Part shown: one piece after another, positions 9,933 through 17,337 of the stretch | Layout: each line of letters starts with the position of its first letter | Position numbering within the stretch: the first letter of the stretch is position 1 | Source: Croceimicrobium sp965279135 | GTDB taxonomy: Bacteria; Bacteroidota; Bacteroidia; Flavobacteriales; Schleiferiaceae | NCBI GenBank assembly: GCA_965279135.1 | Contig: OZ257133.1 | Location: 2,294,001-2,358,000 of the forward strand | Length of the DNA: 64,000 nucleotides | Direction of reading: 5' to 3' | Translations under genes and position numbers: made by a program | Notes under the pieces: model-generated | Told to the model about the DNA's origin: nothing | The model's database searches: none | Seen by the model: only the letters and a program-made list of their open reading frames with translations

Positions 9933-10475
9933 CTATTCGCTTAATCCTCTTAATTTGGGGATTTCATACTCCATCAAAATGAAGAACATATTACGATGCG
10001 GGCTGGGCAGATCAGGATCATCCCCGGATTTATGGTAATTAAAAGATTGATAGCCAAATGATTCATAATAGGCAATCATTTTAGGATTATCACCCCAGGT
10101 ATCGAGGCGCAAATACTTTCGCCCTTTCTGTTTCGCCTCCTTTAGTAGCCAATCGAAAACATAGACGAATAAGCGCTTTCCCCTGAATTCAGGATTTACC
10201 GCCAGGCGATGGACATAAACCGCATCATCCTGATCCCGATCCCCCCAAAGCAATTTGTCGGAATAAATAGCACTGAAAACCAAAGCGATTTCATCATTAA
10301 CCAAGAGCTTATGGAGCAGTCCATTCCTGGTCTCCAATGCTAAAACCTCCTTATCATAACCTTTCCAGACATTGTAGCGCATCCGTTTATGGTAAAGAAT
10401 AGCCTCTTCATAGATCCAATGCACCAAGGGCAAATCTTCTGGGCGAACGTCCTCTATCCGGATTCTATCCGCCAT
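9933..10475 (-). CDS. GNAT family N-acetyltransferase
   Basis: A 180-residue acetyltransferase. The central YVHRLAVNPEFRGKRLFVYV holds the beta4 strand and a modified pyrophosphate loop (R-G-K-R-L), followed by YLRLDTWGDNPKMIAYYESFG, the strand-helix typical of the family's end. The start ATG overlaps the stop codon of the MarR gene by one base (TAATG), so translation of the two is probably coupled. Substrate unknown; being next to a MarR regulator suggests a detoxification or small-molecule modification role, which is inference. Confidence 0.85.
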   Translation of the reverse strand: MADRIRIEDVRPEDLPLVHWIYEEAILYHKRMRYNVWKGYDKEVLALETRNGLLHKLLVNDEIALVFSAIYSDKLLWGDRDQDDAVYVHRLAVNPEFRGKRLFVYVFDWLLKEAKQKGRKYLRLDTWGDNPKMIAYYESFGYQSFNYHKSGDDPDLPSPHRNMFFILMEYEIPKLRGLSE

Positions 10476-10972
10476 TATTCGATTCCATTTGACTGGCCTA
10501 GCGCATCAAGCTTTTGATAGCGATTGTAAAAACTCTCCTCCTGCAATGCCGCTTCAGTATCCTCAATTGCTTTAAGCATCGAACTCCCATTGTTGAATAT
10601 GGCATTTGCCACTACTCGAAATTGCTCCCAAAGAGGCTCAAATTTTTCGATCATAGCCATGGCTTTAGGGGTTAGTGAAAGGAGCTTCTTACGACCATCA
10701 GAAGGACTAGCTTTGGATTGGACGAGTTTCTGTTTTTGCATCTCCTTAATGAGAGCTATAACAGATTGATGGGTATAGCCGATTTCTTCCGCAATCTTCA
10801 CCACGCCGATCCCCGGCTTTTTATGAAGCACTATTAAAACCGGAAACCATTTAGATTCAAAATCCAATTCATGTTCGCGATAAATACGACTAGCATCTTT
10901 CCGCATCTGCTCTGCTATTCGAACCAGTCGGGTACCTAGCGCCAATTCACCTAATTCGTTAAGGATATTCAT
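10475..10972 (-). CDS. MarR family transcriptional regulator
   Basis: A 165-residue winged-helix protein. Helices around KKPGIGVVKIAEEIGYTHQSVIALIKEMQKQ form the DNA-reading motif, followed by the wing at SKASPSDGRKKLLSLTPKA, which is diagnostic (the SDGRKK.L.LT pattern). MarR proteins are dimeric repressors that release DNA when a phenolic or other small ligand binds. It lies inside the operon and probably controls it: the operon promoter at 13212-13241 is followed by a 14-of-18 inverted repeat of the kind MarR dimers bind. ATG start at 10972. Confidence 0.9.
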   Translation of the reverse strand: MNILNELGELALGTRLVRIAEQMRKDASRIYREHELDFESKWFPVLIVLHKKPGIGVVKIAEEIGYTHQSVIALIKEMQKQKLVQSKASPSDGRKKLLSLTPKAMAMIEKFEPLWEQFRVVANAIFNNGSSMLKAIEDTEAALQEESFYNRYQKLDALGQSNGIE

Positions 10973-10987
10973 TTTGTTTCTTTTTAA

Positions 10988-11494
10988 TTATCGAATGATC
11001 TGCCGGATGTCCGCCAGATGGTGATCATCATGCTCGGCGGTAAATTGGGCCAGGTCTATGGGACGCATGGGAACCTTTAATCTGGGATGCATTACGCTCT
11101 GCCTCTGCACCGACTCGTCCAAGTTTTGAAGTCGATACACAAAGGCTTGTCTTCTTTGCTGAAATCTTTGCAGCAAGTCCTGAAGCGATTGGTCATTATA
11201 GTTGGCTCTTTCAGTCTTTCTATTCGACATATCCGCAGGGCGTAGTTCAATTTCACCCGCCTCAAAATCATCCAGCCTACCTTCGTGTAATTCTTCAAGT
11301 TCAGCGAGATGACCGATCAATTCTTTAATACTCCATTTCCCATTTGATTTTTGAACCAATAAGTCATTCGATAATCCATTAGTTAGGTCCTTGATCCTGG
11401 TGCTGGTGCCTAGCAAACGTTCAATCACATTAAACATCCAACCTTCTGGCGCTTCGAATCTAAATTGACGTTCTATCCATTTTGTGCGTTTCAT
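10988..11494 (-). CDS. DinB/YfiT-like metal-dependent four-helix protein
   Basis: A 168-residue protein of the DinB superfamily. The conserved pattern is seen as KWSIKELIGHLAELEELHEG in the first half, giving the first metal histidine, and EHDDHHLADIRQIIR at the end, giving the remaining histidines. Members include thiol-dependent enzymes (bacillithiol S-transferases, mycothiol isomerase) and uncharacterised proteins. Ends 15 bases before the MarR gene starts, in the same operon. The exact reaction cannot be read from the sequence. Confidence 0.8.
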   Translation of the reverse strand: MKRTKWIERQFRFEAPEGWMFNVIERLLGTSTRIKDLTNGLSNDLLVQKSNGKWSIKELIGHLAELEELHEGRLDDFEAGEIELRPADMSNRKTERANYNDQSLQDLLQRFQQRRQAFVYRLQNLDESVQRQSVMHPRLKVPMRPIDLAQFTAEHDDHHLADIRQIIR

Positions 11495-11512
11495 AAGACT
11501 TTGCTTTTACGA

Positions 11513-11929
11513 TTAATCCCAGGGTTTAAATTCCAGGTCAATTCTTCCACTCTCCAGAATTTGCCTACCGAGAATCTCCAGTTTGGCTTGGTCAATGGGT
11601 TTCACCTTGGCAAAGACATTACAGGCATCCAAGCCCTTACCCTGTCCATAATAGATACCCATGCAACCTGCGGTCTTCGCGCGCTTGGGTTCCATTGGTC
11701 CAATTACGACCTCGCCGGGCTCCACAAAAACGGTGGCATTCTCTTGTAGTATATCAAGCTTTGGAGCCTCGTCGGTCCAAAACTCCTTACCCGAAACCAT
11801 CGCATGGATGAAGTCCTGCGTGAAGGGAAGAGATTGGTGAAAAGCTTGTACCGTCTTGGGTGCTTGCTCGTGGTAATAGCTAAAGCGGATAATTAAGTCA
11901 TCCTGGCTATGTATTTCAAATCCTTTCAT
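11513..11929 (-). CDS. DUF3830-like (cyclophilin-fold) protein
   Basis: A 138-residue protein with the order APKTVQAFHQSLPFTQDFIHAMVSGKEFW, then ENATVFVEPGEVVIGP, then GIYYGQGKGLDACNVFAKV. This pattern (P.T...F...LPF...A..SG, EN.T....PGE, NVFA.I) fits the DUF3830/AF0604-like group with a cyclophilin-like beta-barrel. Such genes commonly lie beside amidohydrolase or nitrilase genes, as here, which hints at a shared small-molecule pathway. Biochemical function is not known. ATG start at 11929; nine bases separate it from the nitrilase gene. Confidence 0.7.
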   Translation of the reverse strand: MKGFEIHSQDDLIIRFSYYHEQAPKTVQAFHQSLPFTQDFIHAMVSGKEFWTDEAPKLDILQENATVFVEPGEVVIGPMEPKRAKTAGCMGIYYGQGKGLDACNVFAKVKPIDQAKLEILGRQILESGRIDLEFKPWD

Positions 11930-11938
11930 TCTTTAGGC

Positions 11939-12667
11939 TCAGGGTCTTACTATGGAAGTATTTTGCTTGATGGAATCGAAGATCAAAAGCGCCTCATCGG
12001 TTTCGGACAGCCGTCCTAGTACCTGGCCATTGGGAAGCCATACCCCCGATTTTCCGGCACAGCTGAAGTTTTCTGAATTGCCAATACTATTCGCCATCAG
12101 CACCGTCATTTGATATTCTTTCGCGATAGTTGAATAATGTTTTTCCGCCTTTTCTACACCAAACTTTGGCTTAGCCACGCTCGCCAGGTACAGGTTCACT
12201 CCTAATGCGTCAAGCTCTTTTGCATGTTGACTTAAGCGTGATTCATAACAGATAGCCGGCCCTAAACAATAGTCTTCGTGCTCTATAACCAGTTGCTTGT
12301 CCCCTGCCTGGAAATAGGGTAATTCATCATCATGCAGAAAACGCTTGGAATAGTAAACCGGATCTTGCTTTGCTTGATAGACGAACATGCTGATATACCT
12401 GTCTGCATCCGCCTTCAAAGGAACTCCGACTCCAACTGTGATTTGGTTTAGATTACTGACCTTTTGAAAGATCGAGAGTCTGGGGTCATCTTTTTCAAAA
12501 AACAGTTCTTCAGCCAAGTGGGTGCCATATCCCGTTATGGACAATTCCGGAAATAAGATCAATTCGCATTGCAGGGCCGCAGCTTTATGAATAAATGCAA
12601 GGTGCCTGTCGACATTGTGGTCCACTTGCCCAAGCTTGGAGTGAATCTGTGCCAGAGCTATTCTCAT
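11939..12667 (-). CDS. carbon-nitrogen hydrolase (nitrilase superfamily)
   Basis: A 242-residue cytoplasmic enzyme with the complete Glu-Lys-Cys triad: Glu41 in LILFPELSITGY, Lys108 in YYSKRFLHDDE and Cys140 in LGPAICYESR. Members hydrolyse or transfer amide and nitrile groups. It is shorter than plant-type nitrilases and closest in look to the amidase-like group (omega-amidase, carbamoylputrescine amidase relatives). The ATG overlaps the stop of the upstream GNAT gene by four bases (ATGA), showing coupled translation. Substrate unknown. Confidence 0.85.
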   Translation of the reverse strand: MRIALAQIHSKLGQVDHNVDRHLAFIHKAAALQCELILFPELSITGYGTHLAEELFFEKDDPRLSIFQKVSNLNQITVGVGVPLKADADRYISMFVYQAKQDPVYYSKRFLHDDELPYFQAGDKQLVIEHEDYCLGPAICYESRLSQHAKELDALGVNLYLASVAKPKFGVEKAEKHYSTIAKEYQMTVLMANSIGNSENFSCAGKSGVWLPNGQVLGRLSETDEALLIFDSIKQNTSIVRP

Positions 12668-13176
12668 GACTTTGGCTTTAGCATGCGTTGTAAAAAAATG
12701 ATATCATGCCATCGATGGAACTTGAAGCCCACCTCTTTAAAATGCGCTACTTGTTCAAAGCCAAGCTTCTTATGGAATTGCAAGCTTTCAAGATTCGAGG
12801 CATCTACACCTGCAATCATGGTGTGGTAAGCCTCTTTTTCGGCCCGGTCAATTAGGGCAAGCATTAGCGCCTTGCCAATTCCGCGACCTTGCTGCTCATT
12901 AAGCACATATACTGAATGCTCAATACTAAATTGATAAGCCTCCTTGGGCCTAAAAATCCCATAGGTGGCAAAACCTTGAAACTGACCGTCTAAATCTGCC
13001 ACCAAAATGGGCATCTGCTCTTCTTCTTTCTTCCGGAACCAGTTTTCGTAATCGGCCAAAGAATAGGGCGTATAGGCATAATTGGCGGTGGTATTTAGGA
13101 TATGATAATTCACCAATTGGAGCATATCCTTGATATCCTCTTTTCGTGCTTCCCGGATAATTAGCTTTTCTGGCAC
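12664..13176 (-). CDS. GNAT N-acetyltransferase, phosphinothricin/methionine-sulfoximine acetyltransferase-like
   Basis: A 170-residue acetyltransferase. HSVYVLNEQQGRGIGKALM contains the beta4 strand and the Q-Q-G-R-G-I-G-K pyrophosphate loop. MIAGVDASNLESLQFHKKLGF and the terminal FKEVGFKFHRWHDIIFLQ are characteristic of the PAT/MnaT subgroup, which acetylates phosphinothricin, methionine sulfone or sulfoximine. First gene of the operon. It appears to use GTG at 13176, since no ATG is available between the promoter and the conserved N-terminus. Actual substrate is inferred from family resemblance only. Confidence 0.8.
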   Translation of the reverse strand: MPEKLIIREARKEDIKDMLQLVNYHILNTTANYAYTPYSLADYENWFRKKEEEQMPILVADLDGQFQGFATYGIFRPKEAYQFSIEHSVYVLNEQQGRGIGKALMLALIDRAEKEAYHTMIAGVDASNLESLQFHKKLGFEQVAHFKEVGFKFHRWHDIIFLQRMLKPKS

Positions 13177-13195
13177 CCGTATTTATTAAATAAAC

Positions 13196-13213
13196 TACGT
13201 AGTTGACTGCGTA
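13196..13213. promoter_or_regulatory. candidate MarR operator (inverted repeat)
   Basis: Eighteen bases with the form TACG(T)AGT-TG-ACT(G)CGTA; 14 of 18 positions agree with the reverse complement. A perfect 12-base palindrome, AACTACGTAGTT, overlaps its left end at 13193-13204. It lies immediately downstream of the -7 box of the operon promoter, where a bound repressor would block initiation. The operon's own MarR gene is the obvious candidate; the pairing is inference. Confidence 0.55.
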
Positions 13214-13241
13214 AATGTATAGAAAATTGCTTTGATTCAAA
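13212..13241 (-). promoter_or_regulatory. Bacteroidota-type promoter of the GNAT/MarR/nitrilase operon
   Basis: On the minus strand TTTG (13238-13241) is followed after 18 bases by TACATTTA (13212-13219), one base from the TAnnTTTG -7 consensus of Bacteroidota. It lies 36 bases upstream of the GTG start. Confidence 0.55.
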
Positions 13242-13417
13242 CGCCAACTGTGAAGGATCGTAAAATGCTATTCTCAAGCTCAGATATTGTACTTGAATTC
13301 TCTGACCGAATCCTGGATGTCAAGTATTACAATCCTAGTATACCAATGAGTTTTAAAAGGACTGTTTTGAAGGGCTAAGAGAGCACTTTATTAAACGTCA
13401 AAACCAAATCCAACAAA

Positions 13418-13850
13418 ATGGAAGTATTACCACAAATCAATAATTCAGGCTTTATTCAGGCCAACACCAAAACAATAGATCTACCTATCCTTCAGGAGCA
13501 AACTATTATTCCTGTATTTGCCACGGATAATGAGTCTACGATTTCTCATGTGGAGTTCGTCGAAAACATTTACGATGCGGTTCAACATGTATTTCCTTCT
13601 GAAAGCATTTCGGAGCCCACTGTAAAGGTTTCTCACCCCATTAAAGGTAGATATCCCGGAAGCTAAAGGAAAGCCTGCAAAAGAGCTCTTAGAGCATGAG
13701 AAAACGCTTTATTACGAGCGTATGGCATTTATGATTGAACTGCCTTCTATTCAAGGCAAAGTTGGTGATGATACGCTTTCCTTAACCGTTGGTGGCGTAC
13801 GTGCCTAAAACCAGGAAAATCTCTACAATAAGAAGTCACCAGAACGCTTC
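13418..13850 (+). pseudogene. truncated, frameshifted DUF3871 family gene
   Basis: The frame starting at 13418 reads MEVLPQINNSGFIQANTKTI, NESTISHVEFVENIYDAV and VSHPIKGR, then stops at 13666. The next frame continues the same family without a gap from about 13650: IPEAKGKPAKELLEHEKTL, YYERMAFMIELPS, LSLTVGGVRA, an in-frame TAA where Tyr is expected, then NQENLYNKKSPERF. This is the N-terminal third of a DUF3871 protein, a Bacteroidota family of unknown function that I associate with accessory regions. One single-base frameshift, one nonsense change and the loss of the C-terminal part show that it is dead. The remnant runs into the end of the convergent T9SS gene. Confidence 0.8.
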
Positions 13851-13853
13851 AAC

Positions 13854-15362
13854 CTATTCCTTAATTAACCGATACTGGCCTTTCCAATTCTTCTCTTTCC
13901 CTGTTATCTGAATAATGTAAGTCCCCGAGCTTAGACTTGAAATGTCTATTTCGTCCGACGAAGACATTTCTTTCTTAAAGACAATTTGACCAGTTAGGTC
14001 AAAAATTTGAACTCGGATCTGTTCTTTAGTGTCTACAACTCTGATATTCAAACAACCAGAACTAGGATTGGGATATATATTTACAGTTTTGTCGGTATTT
14101 AAAAAAGCAACCGTAAGCGGTGAGTTTCCTTGTGCATCAATTATCAACAAGTAGGATTTATAAGAACTAAAAATGCCGAAATAGCTTCTAATCGGAACTA
14201 TATATTCATTGTTATTTGTTCGGCCAAATAGTCCATTAACCGCTATGTTTGATGGATTTTCAGGCATTCCTTCTTGGTGAAGTAAATGATCTAGCTGTTG
14301 GACTCCATCTTTATTATAGTGTCTTAGCCTGCTAATTACAAGGGTGTCGAGTGGTTTAATGTGACTTTCACTGTTGGCTACATTTAATGACCCATCAAAA
14401 AGAAATATTGGTTGATCTGTTTCTCTGGGCCCTGAACTGGAATAAACTATCCGGCCATCTGTTTGGAAGGATAATTTGAGGTTTAAATCGAAATCTCTAT
14501 AAAAATGATAGGCCTGAAAAGTATTTGAGCTTGTATCAATAACAACTGAATCTGACCACAGGAGCAGCTCATCTTCATAATTTATTAATCGATAATCATT
14601 TAATAATGAAACAGCTAAAGTGTCTAATAACTGGAAGTTATAATCAAATTTGCAATAGTGAAATGTTTGTATACCGTCATTGAAGACTTCTGCGAGGTAA
14701 TAATTGCTATTGTTTGTAGGTTTTGAAGCAAACCTTTTAGAAAGGTTGAGGCTATCTCCACCTGGGAAATGGTCGTTGAGAATTATAGACTCCAGACTGT
14801 CTAAGTCGAAAGATGCATTTTCAACACCAGCTGCTGAAACTTGATACAGTCTGTTGTTTTTTAGAAGTGCAAAGTCGCTCATATAGTTGATGGAGTTAAA
14901 GAGAACTGGAACATCAAGTAGTTCATAGTCATTTTTTGAAAAAACCACATTGCCTGATGAATCCCTAACCTCCAAAAGGCTTTTATTCGCCTCATTATTG
15001 ATGCCTTTGACATATACATAGAAGCCACTATTATTTGTCAAACTCCCTCCTGAAACACTTTCTTGTGTAAAAATGGTATCAGTATAATTCAAGTATTTTA
15101 TTGGCTCTTCTTTAACAAGATTTAGGTTATAGTCATACTGTTGTAGATAGAACACGTAATACGGTGGGTTTCCAAAGTTTTTAAATTTTTCAGAGGTAAG
15201 AACATTGATATTGTTTCCTAAGAATATGTGATTGATCCCCCTGCTTACTGCTGCGGTACTAGGGTTTTGTGGCTGGACTTCTAAAAGCCTACCTTGACCA
15301 ATAAAATCATTGCTTATGAGCATAAGCAATGATGTTATGGCATAAATTATTCTATTTCCCAT
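13854..15362 (-). CDS. T9SS-secreted protein, otherwise unknown
   Basis: A 502-residue exported protein with a signal peptide at about 1-23 (ending DFIGQG) and a C-terminal type A sorting domain: NIYPNPSSGCLNIRVVD, then QIFDLTGQIVFKKE, DISSLSSGTYIIQI and a final LIKE. The middle has repeated strand patterns with phrases such as FYRDFDLNLKLSFQTDGRI, suggesting a beta-propeller-like body, but I recognise no named domain. Base composition is visibly more AT-rich than in the operon to the left. Its first codons overlap the end of an orphan T9SS tail fragment. Confidence 0.75.
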   Translation of the reverse strand: MGNRIIYAITSLLMLISNDFIGQGRLLEVQPQNPSTAAVSRGINHIFLGNNINVLTSEKFKNFGNPPYYVFYLQQYDYNLNLVKEEPIKYLNYTDTIFTQESVSGGSLTNNSGFYVYVKGINNEANKSLLEVRDSSGNVVFSKNDYELLDVPVLFNSINYMSDFALLKNNRLYQVSAAGVENASFDLDSLESIILNDHFPGGDSLNLSKRFASKPTNNSNYYLAEVFNDGIQTFHYCKFDYNFQLLDTLAVSLLNDYRLINYEDELLLWSDSVVIDTSSNTFQAYHFYRDFDLNLKLSFQTDGRIVYSSSGPRETDQPIFLFDGSLNVANSESHIKPLDTLVISRLRHYNKDGVQQLDHLLHQEGMPENPSNIAVNGLFGRTNNNEYIVPIRSYFGIFSSYKSYLLIIDAQGNSPLTVAFLNTDKTVNIYPNPSSGCLNIRVVDTKEQIRVQIFDLTGQIVFKKEMSSSDEIDISSLSSGTYIIQITGKEKNWKGQYRLIKE

Positions 15363-15505
15363 TGGCTACAACTTTGAAAGTTCTAACTGCAGTATTGTTC
15401 TCGATAATGACCACGAGATACATTGCTCGAGGAAGAATCTTAGTAAGCTTAATATTTTCCCCATCAATAGCCAAATTGTTTCGGTATTGTTTTGGTGGAA
15501 AACCA
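15352..15505 (-). pseudogene. orphan T9SS C-terminal domain fragment
   Basis: The minus-strand frame ending at the TAG at 15352-15354 reads YRNNLAIDGENIKLTKILPR, then AMYLVVIIENNTAVRTFKVV and ANGK. The last part looks like the end of a sorting domain (LPxxxYLVVI...RTFKVV). No start codon or protein body is present: upstream homology stops at the tRNA-like repeat at 15505. It looks like the tail of a gene whose body was removed or displaced when the adjacent element arrived. It overlaps the start codon of the next gene by three bases. Confidence 0.5.
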
Positions 15506-15570
15506 AAAAGACCTCGCTAATCCTTTGATTAAAAAGGTTTCTTTTCAATGCACCCTACAAAATCCCTTGT
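15505..15570 (-). repeat. distal direct repeat DR3: degraded tRNA-Leu 3' end plus terminator
   Basis: On the minus strand this copy keeps GGATTAGCGAGG identical to the terminator downstream of the intact tRNA-Leu and a degraded AGGGTGCA where the tRNA has GGGGCACCA. It is the outermost of three such copies (the others at 18238-18300 and 24338-24390) and marks the far end of the cassette region. It also leads into the R repeat exactly as DR2 does. Confidence 0.6.
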
Positions 15571-15792
15571 AAATACTATATATAGCATACAGCCTAATTG
15601 GCGCCTACTTAATTGACAACACTAATGTCTTTAAAGCGTGCCATCTTTTTTCTTCCTAGATGGCGCCGCACTCCCCTGTTACTGGTTTAGGCTAAGCTTA
15701 AATTGAACGGAGAAACCTGCTTACTTCTCTTAATCAAAGTGAACAAAGCCAAAAGCAACAAGACCTTTATTTGCTGAAGTCATTGTCAGCCA
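15571..15792 (-). repeat. repeat R1 (downstream module repeat)
   Basis: About 220 bases that align along their length with 18297-18538. Shared anchors on the plus strand are CCCTTGTAAATACTAT/CCATT..AGCATACAG, ATTGGC(G/A)CCTA(C/T)TTAATTGA, TTTAAAGCGT(G/A)CCA and CCTTTATTTGC near the cassette side. It ends at a cassette core (GTCAGCCA, 15785-15792) that pairs 7 of 8 with the first bases of cassette C9. Confidence 0.7.
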
Positions 15793-15810
15793 GCGTTTTT
15801 ATTTTTCTTC

Positions 15811-16395
15811 TCAACTTACCCAAACCGATATTGTTTCCTTCTCAGACCATTTGTCCCTATTCCACTCATATATCGTTGTTTCTCCACCACCACATAATCC
15901 TCCACAGATGACACCTGTCCGGACCAGCGCTAAGTCAAAGGTTTCGTTAAAGATGGGTTTGCTTATAGAAAAATATCCGTTTATACACACTGAATCTAAG
16001 ATTTCGAAAAAATCTGCTCCATTTGACTTACTCTGATCTTCGAATTCCTCAAAGTCGTATTCGGTAATAATGTGAAGCTTACCAGCTAATTCTGGAGTTA
16101 ATTTGAAGTCCTCCAACTTCTCTCTTTGGATTCGGAGGTGAGTTGAATCTCTTATGTCCAAGTAGATGCTAATTATTTGGTCTAATTGCTCCCAACTTGA
16201 GATTTCAACTGCTCTTGGCTTTTCTGAAATACAATTTGGAAACCCTGGTGTATTCCGCTCTTTTCTTAAAATCTCGGTAATTAGTTCCTCTGTTTTCAAA
16301 GAGTCAGTTTCACGAAGTTGCACTTCATGAATCTCGAGCTCTGATTTGCAACTAAATGTCATAATCAGAATAATCATTAAAATCAGATATTTCAT
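15811..16395 (-). CDS. cassette C9: hypothetical lipoprotein
   Basis: A 194-residue protein with a lipobox (LIMTFSC, Cys16) after a short hydrophobic signal. The C-terminal half has FNETFDLALVRTGVICGGLC followed by GGGETTIYEWNRDKWSEKE, a glycine/cysteine-rich turn and a two-strand end that I have seen in other small Bacteroidota lipoproteins but cannot name. The stop codon lies 19 bases from the cassette core in repeat R1. The cassette begins GTTAGCCA (16408-16415, minus strand) and ends TGGCTGAC. No function assigned. Confidence 0.65.
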   Translation of the reverse strand: MKYLILMIILIMTFSCKSELEIHEVQLRETDSLKTEELITEILRKERNTPGFPNCISEKPRAVEISSWEQLDQIISIYLDIRDSTHLRIQREKLEDFKLTPELAGKLHIITEYDFEEFEDQSKSNGADFFEILDSVCINGYFSISKPIFNETFDLALVRTGVICGGLCGGGETTIYEWNRDKWSEKETISVWVS

Positions 16396-16408
16396 TCCTT
16401 AAAATGGT

Positions 16409-16540
16409 GGCTAACGGTTTGCATTTGACTTGTGGCGGATTCGAAGCACTTTCTTGTCCATCAAATCTAATGTTAGGTAGGAGGGAAAGCCTTGCTGGAA
16501 GTTACTCGGCCGCCATAAGCTATATGTGTTGCTGTGGGCA
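16409..16540 (-). repeat. attC-like site of cassette C8
   Basis: About 130 bases. The core R'' (minus strand TTGCCCAC) lies at 16534-16542, and R' GTTAGCC at 16409-16415. On the plus strand the arms CTTGTGGCGG and CCGCCATAAG pair with one G.T wobble, and the pairing extends outward with few mismatches. The ATTGCCCAC core is the exact complement of GTGGGCAAT at the start of the same cassette (17189-17197). Very similar in sequence to the sites at 17191 and 21924. Confidence 0.7.
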
Positions 16541-17164
16541 ATATTTTATGAATTCTTTCTCCTTAAATTCTTCAACATTTTCGAGATAAATTTCATTTGT
16601 CGCAAATTTCTTTGCCAAGCCGTAATAATGATAGGCACTGTCACAGTTAATGAGTTTAGTGTAATTCATGAAAAGATGGAAGTAATTGGCCCTGCGTTCT
16701 CGATAACCAGCACTATCAATTTTCACAGACTTGAGAATATTAACGGCTTTATCATATTGTTCATCATAATAGTAATTAAGTCCTAGGTTAGAATAGACTA
16801 TAAAGTAATTACTATCCAAAGAAATGGCCTTAAGAAAGAGTTCTGAAGCTTTATCGTAATTGAAGAGTCGCATCTCTGTAAGCCCCAGGTCGTTTGTAAT
16901 TATTGAATTATCTGGGTCAATACTTAGCGCTTGTTCGAAATATTCTTTTGCACATTCGTAGTCGTCTTGTCTGACACACTCTAAAGCTTTAAGATATTTC
17001 GAATATGATTTCTGATTCTCAAATTTTTTCGGATATGCCACTGTTCTGATTCCAGCATTACTTTTTCTTTTCTCTGTGATTACCTGGTTTTCAATATCTG
17101 TCTTGCAGGAAACTGCGATTAGAACTAAAACGGAAAAAGCTCCCAAGCAAAAATTTAAATTCAT
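16520..17164 (-). CDS. cassette C8: tetratricopeptide-repeat lipoprotein
   Basis: A 214-residue lipoprotein (signal ending LIAVSC, Cys20). At least three tetratricopeptide repeats are visible: ALECVRQDDYECAKEYFEQALSIDPDNS, then GLTEMRLFNYDKASELFLKA and GLNYYYDEQYDKAVNILKSV. TPRs bind partner proteins, so it is probably a periplasmic adaptor. The C-terminal residues (KYCPQQHI) are encoded by the attC-like repeat itself; a shorter ancestral protein may have been extended by it, or the repeat has taken the place of the original stop. The partner is unknown. Confidence 0.75.
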   Translation of the reverse strand: MNLNFCLGAFSVLVLIAVSCKTDIENQVITEKRKSNAGIRTVAYPKKFENQKSYSKYLKALECVRQDDYECAKEYFEQALSIDPDNSIITNDLGLTEMRLFNYDKASELFLKAISLDSNYFIVYSNLGLNYYYDEQYDKAVNILKSVKIDSAGYRERRANYFHLFMNYTKLINCDSAYHYYGLAKKFATNEIYLENVEEFKEKEFIKYCPQQHI

Positions 17165-17190
17165 TTATCAGTTGAATAGTCTGTTTTAAT

Positions 17191-17324
17191 TGCCCACGAT
17201 GGCTGTGTATATGGCTTGTGGCGGTTTCGGAGCATTATCCTGTCGGCATAGAAAAAGCCTAGCTACGAAGCGAAAACCTTGCTGGTAACCATTCAAACGC
17301 CATAAGCTAGATGCTTTGTTGTGC
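17191..17324 (-). repeat. attC-like site of cassette C7
   Basis: About 134 bases. R'' is at 17318-17327 (minus TAGGCACAAC) and the distal core is a degraded GTGGGCA at 17191-17197. The plus-strand arm ATATGGCTTGTGGCGG (17209-17224) is identical to the arm of the site at 21938. TAGGCACAA is the exact complement of the cassette's own first nine bases, TTGTGCCTA (18023-18031). Confidence 0.7.
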
Positions 17325-17337
17325 CTAGTTTTTTGTT

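Noticed and set aside
15329..15548. Two short open frames, one on each strand, over the start of the T9SS gene and the orphan tail
   Set aside because: The only frame with recognisable content is the third one (the T9SS tail fragment). The other two are shadows.
16404..16589. Plus-strand open frames crossing attC-like sites (also 21923-22132)
   Set aside because: They cross the inverted repeats and have no protein-like composition; all real cassette genes are on the minus strand.
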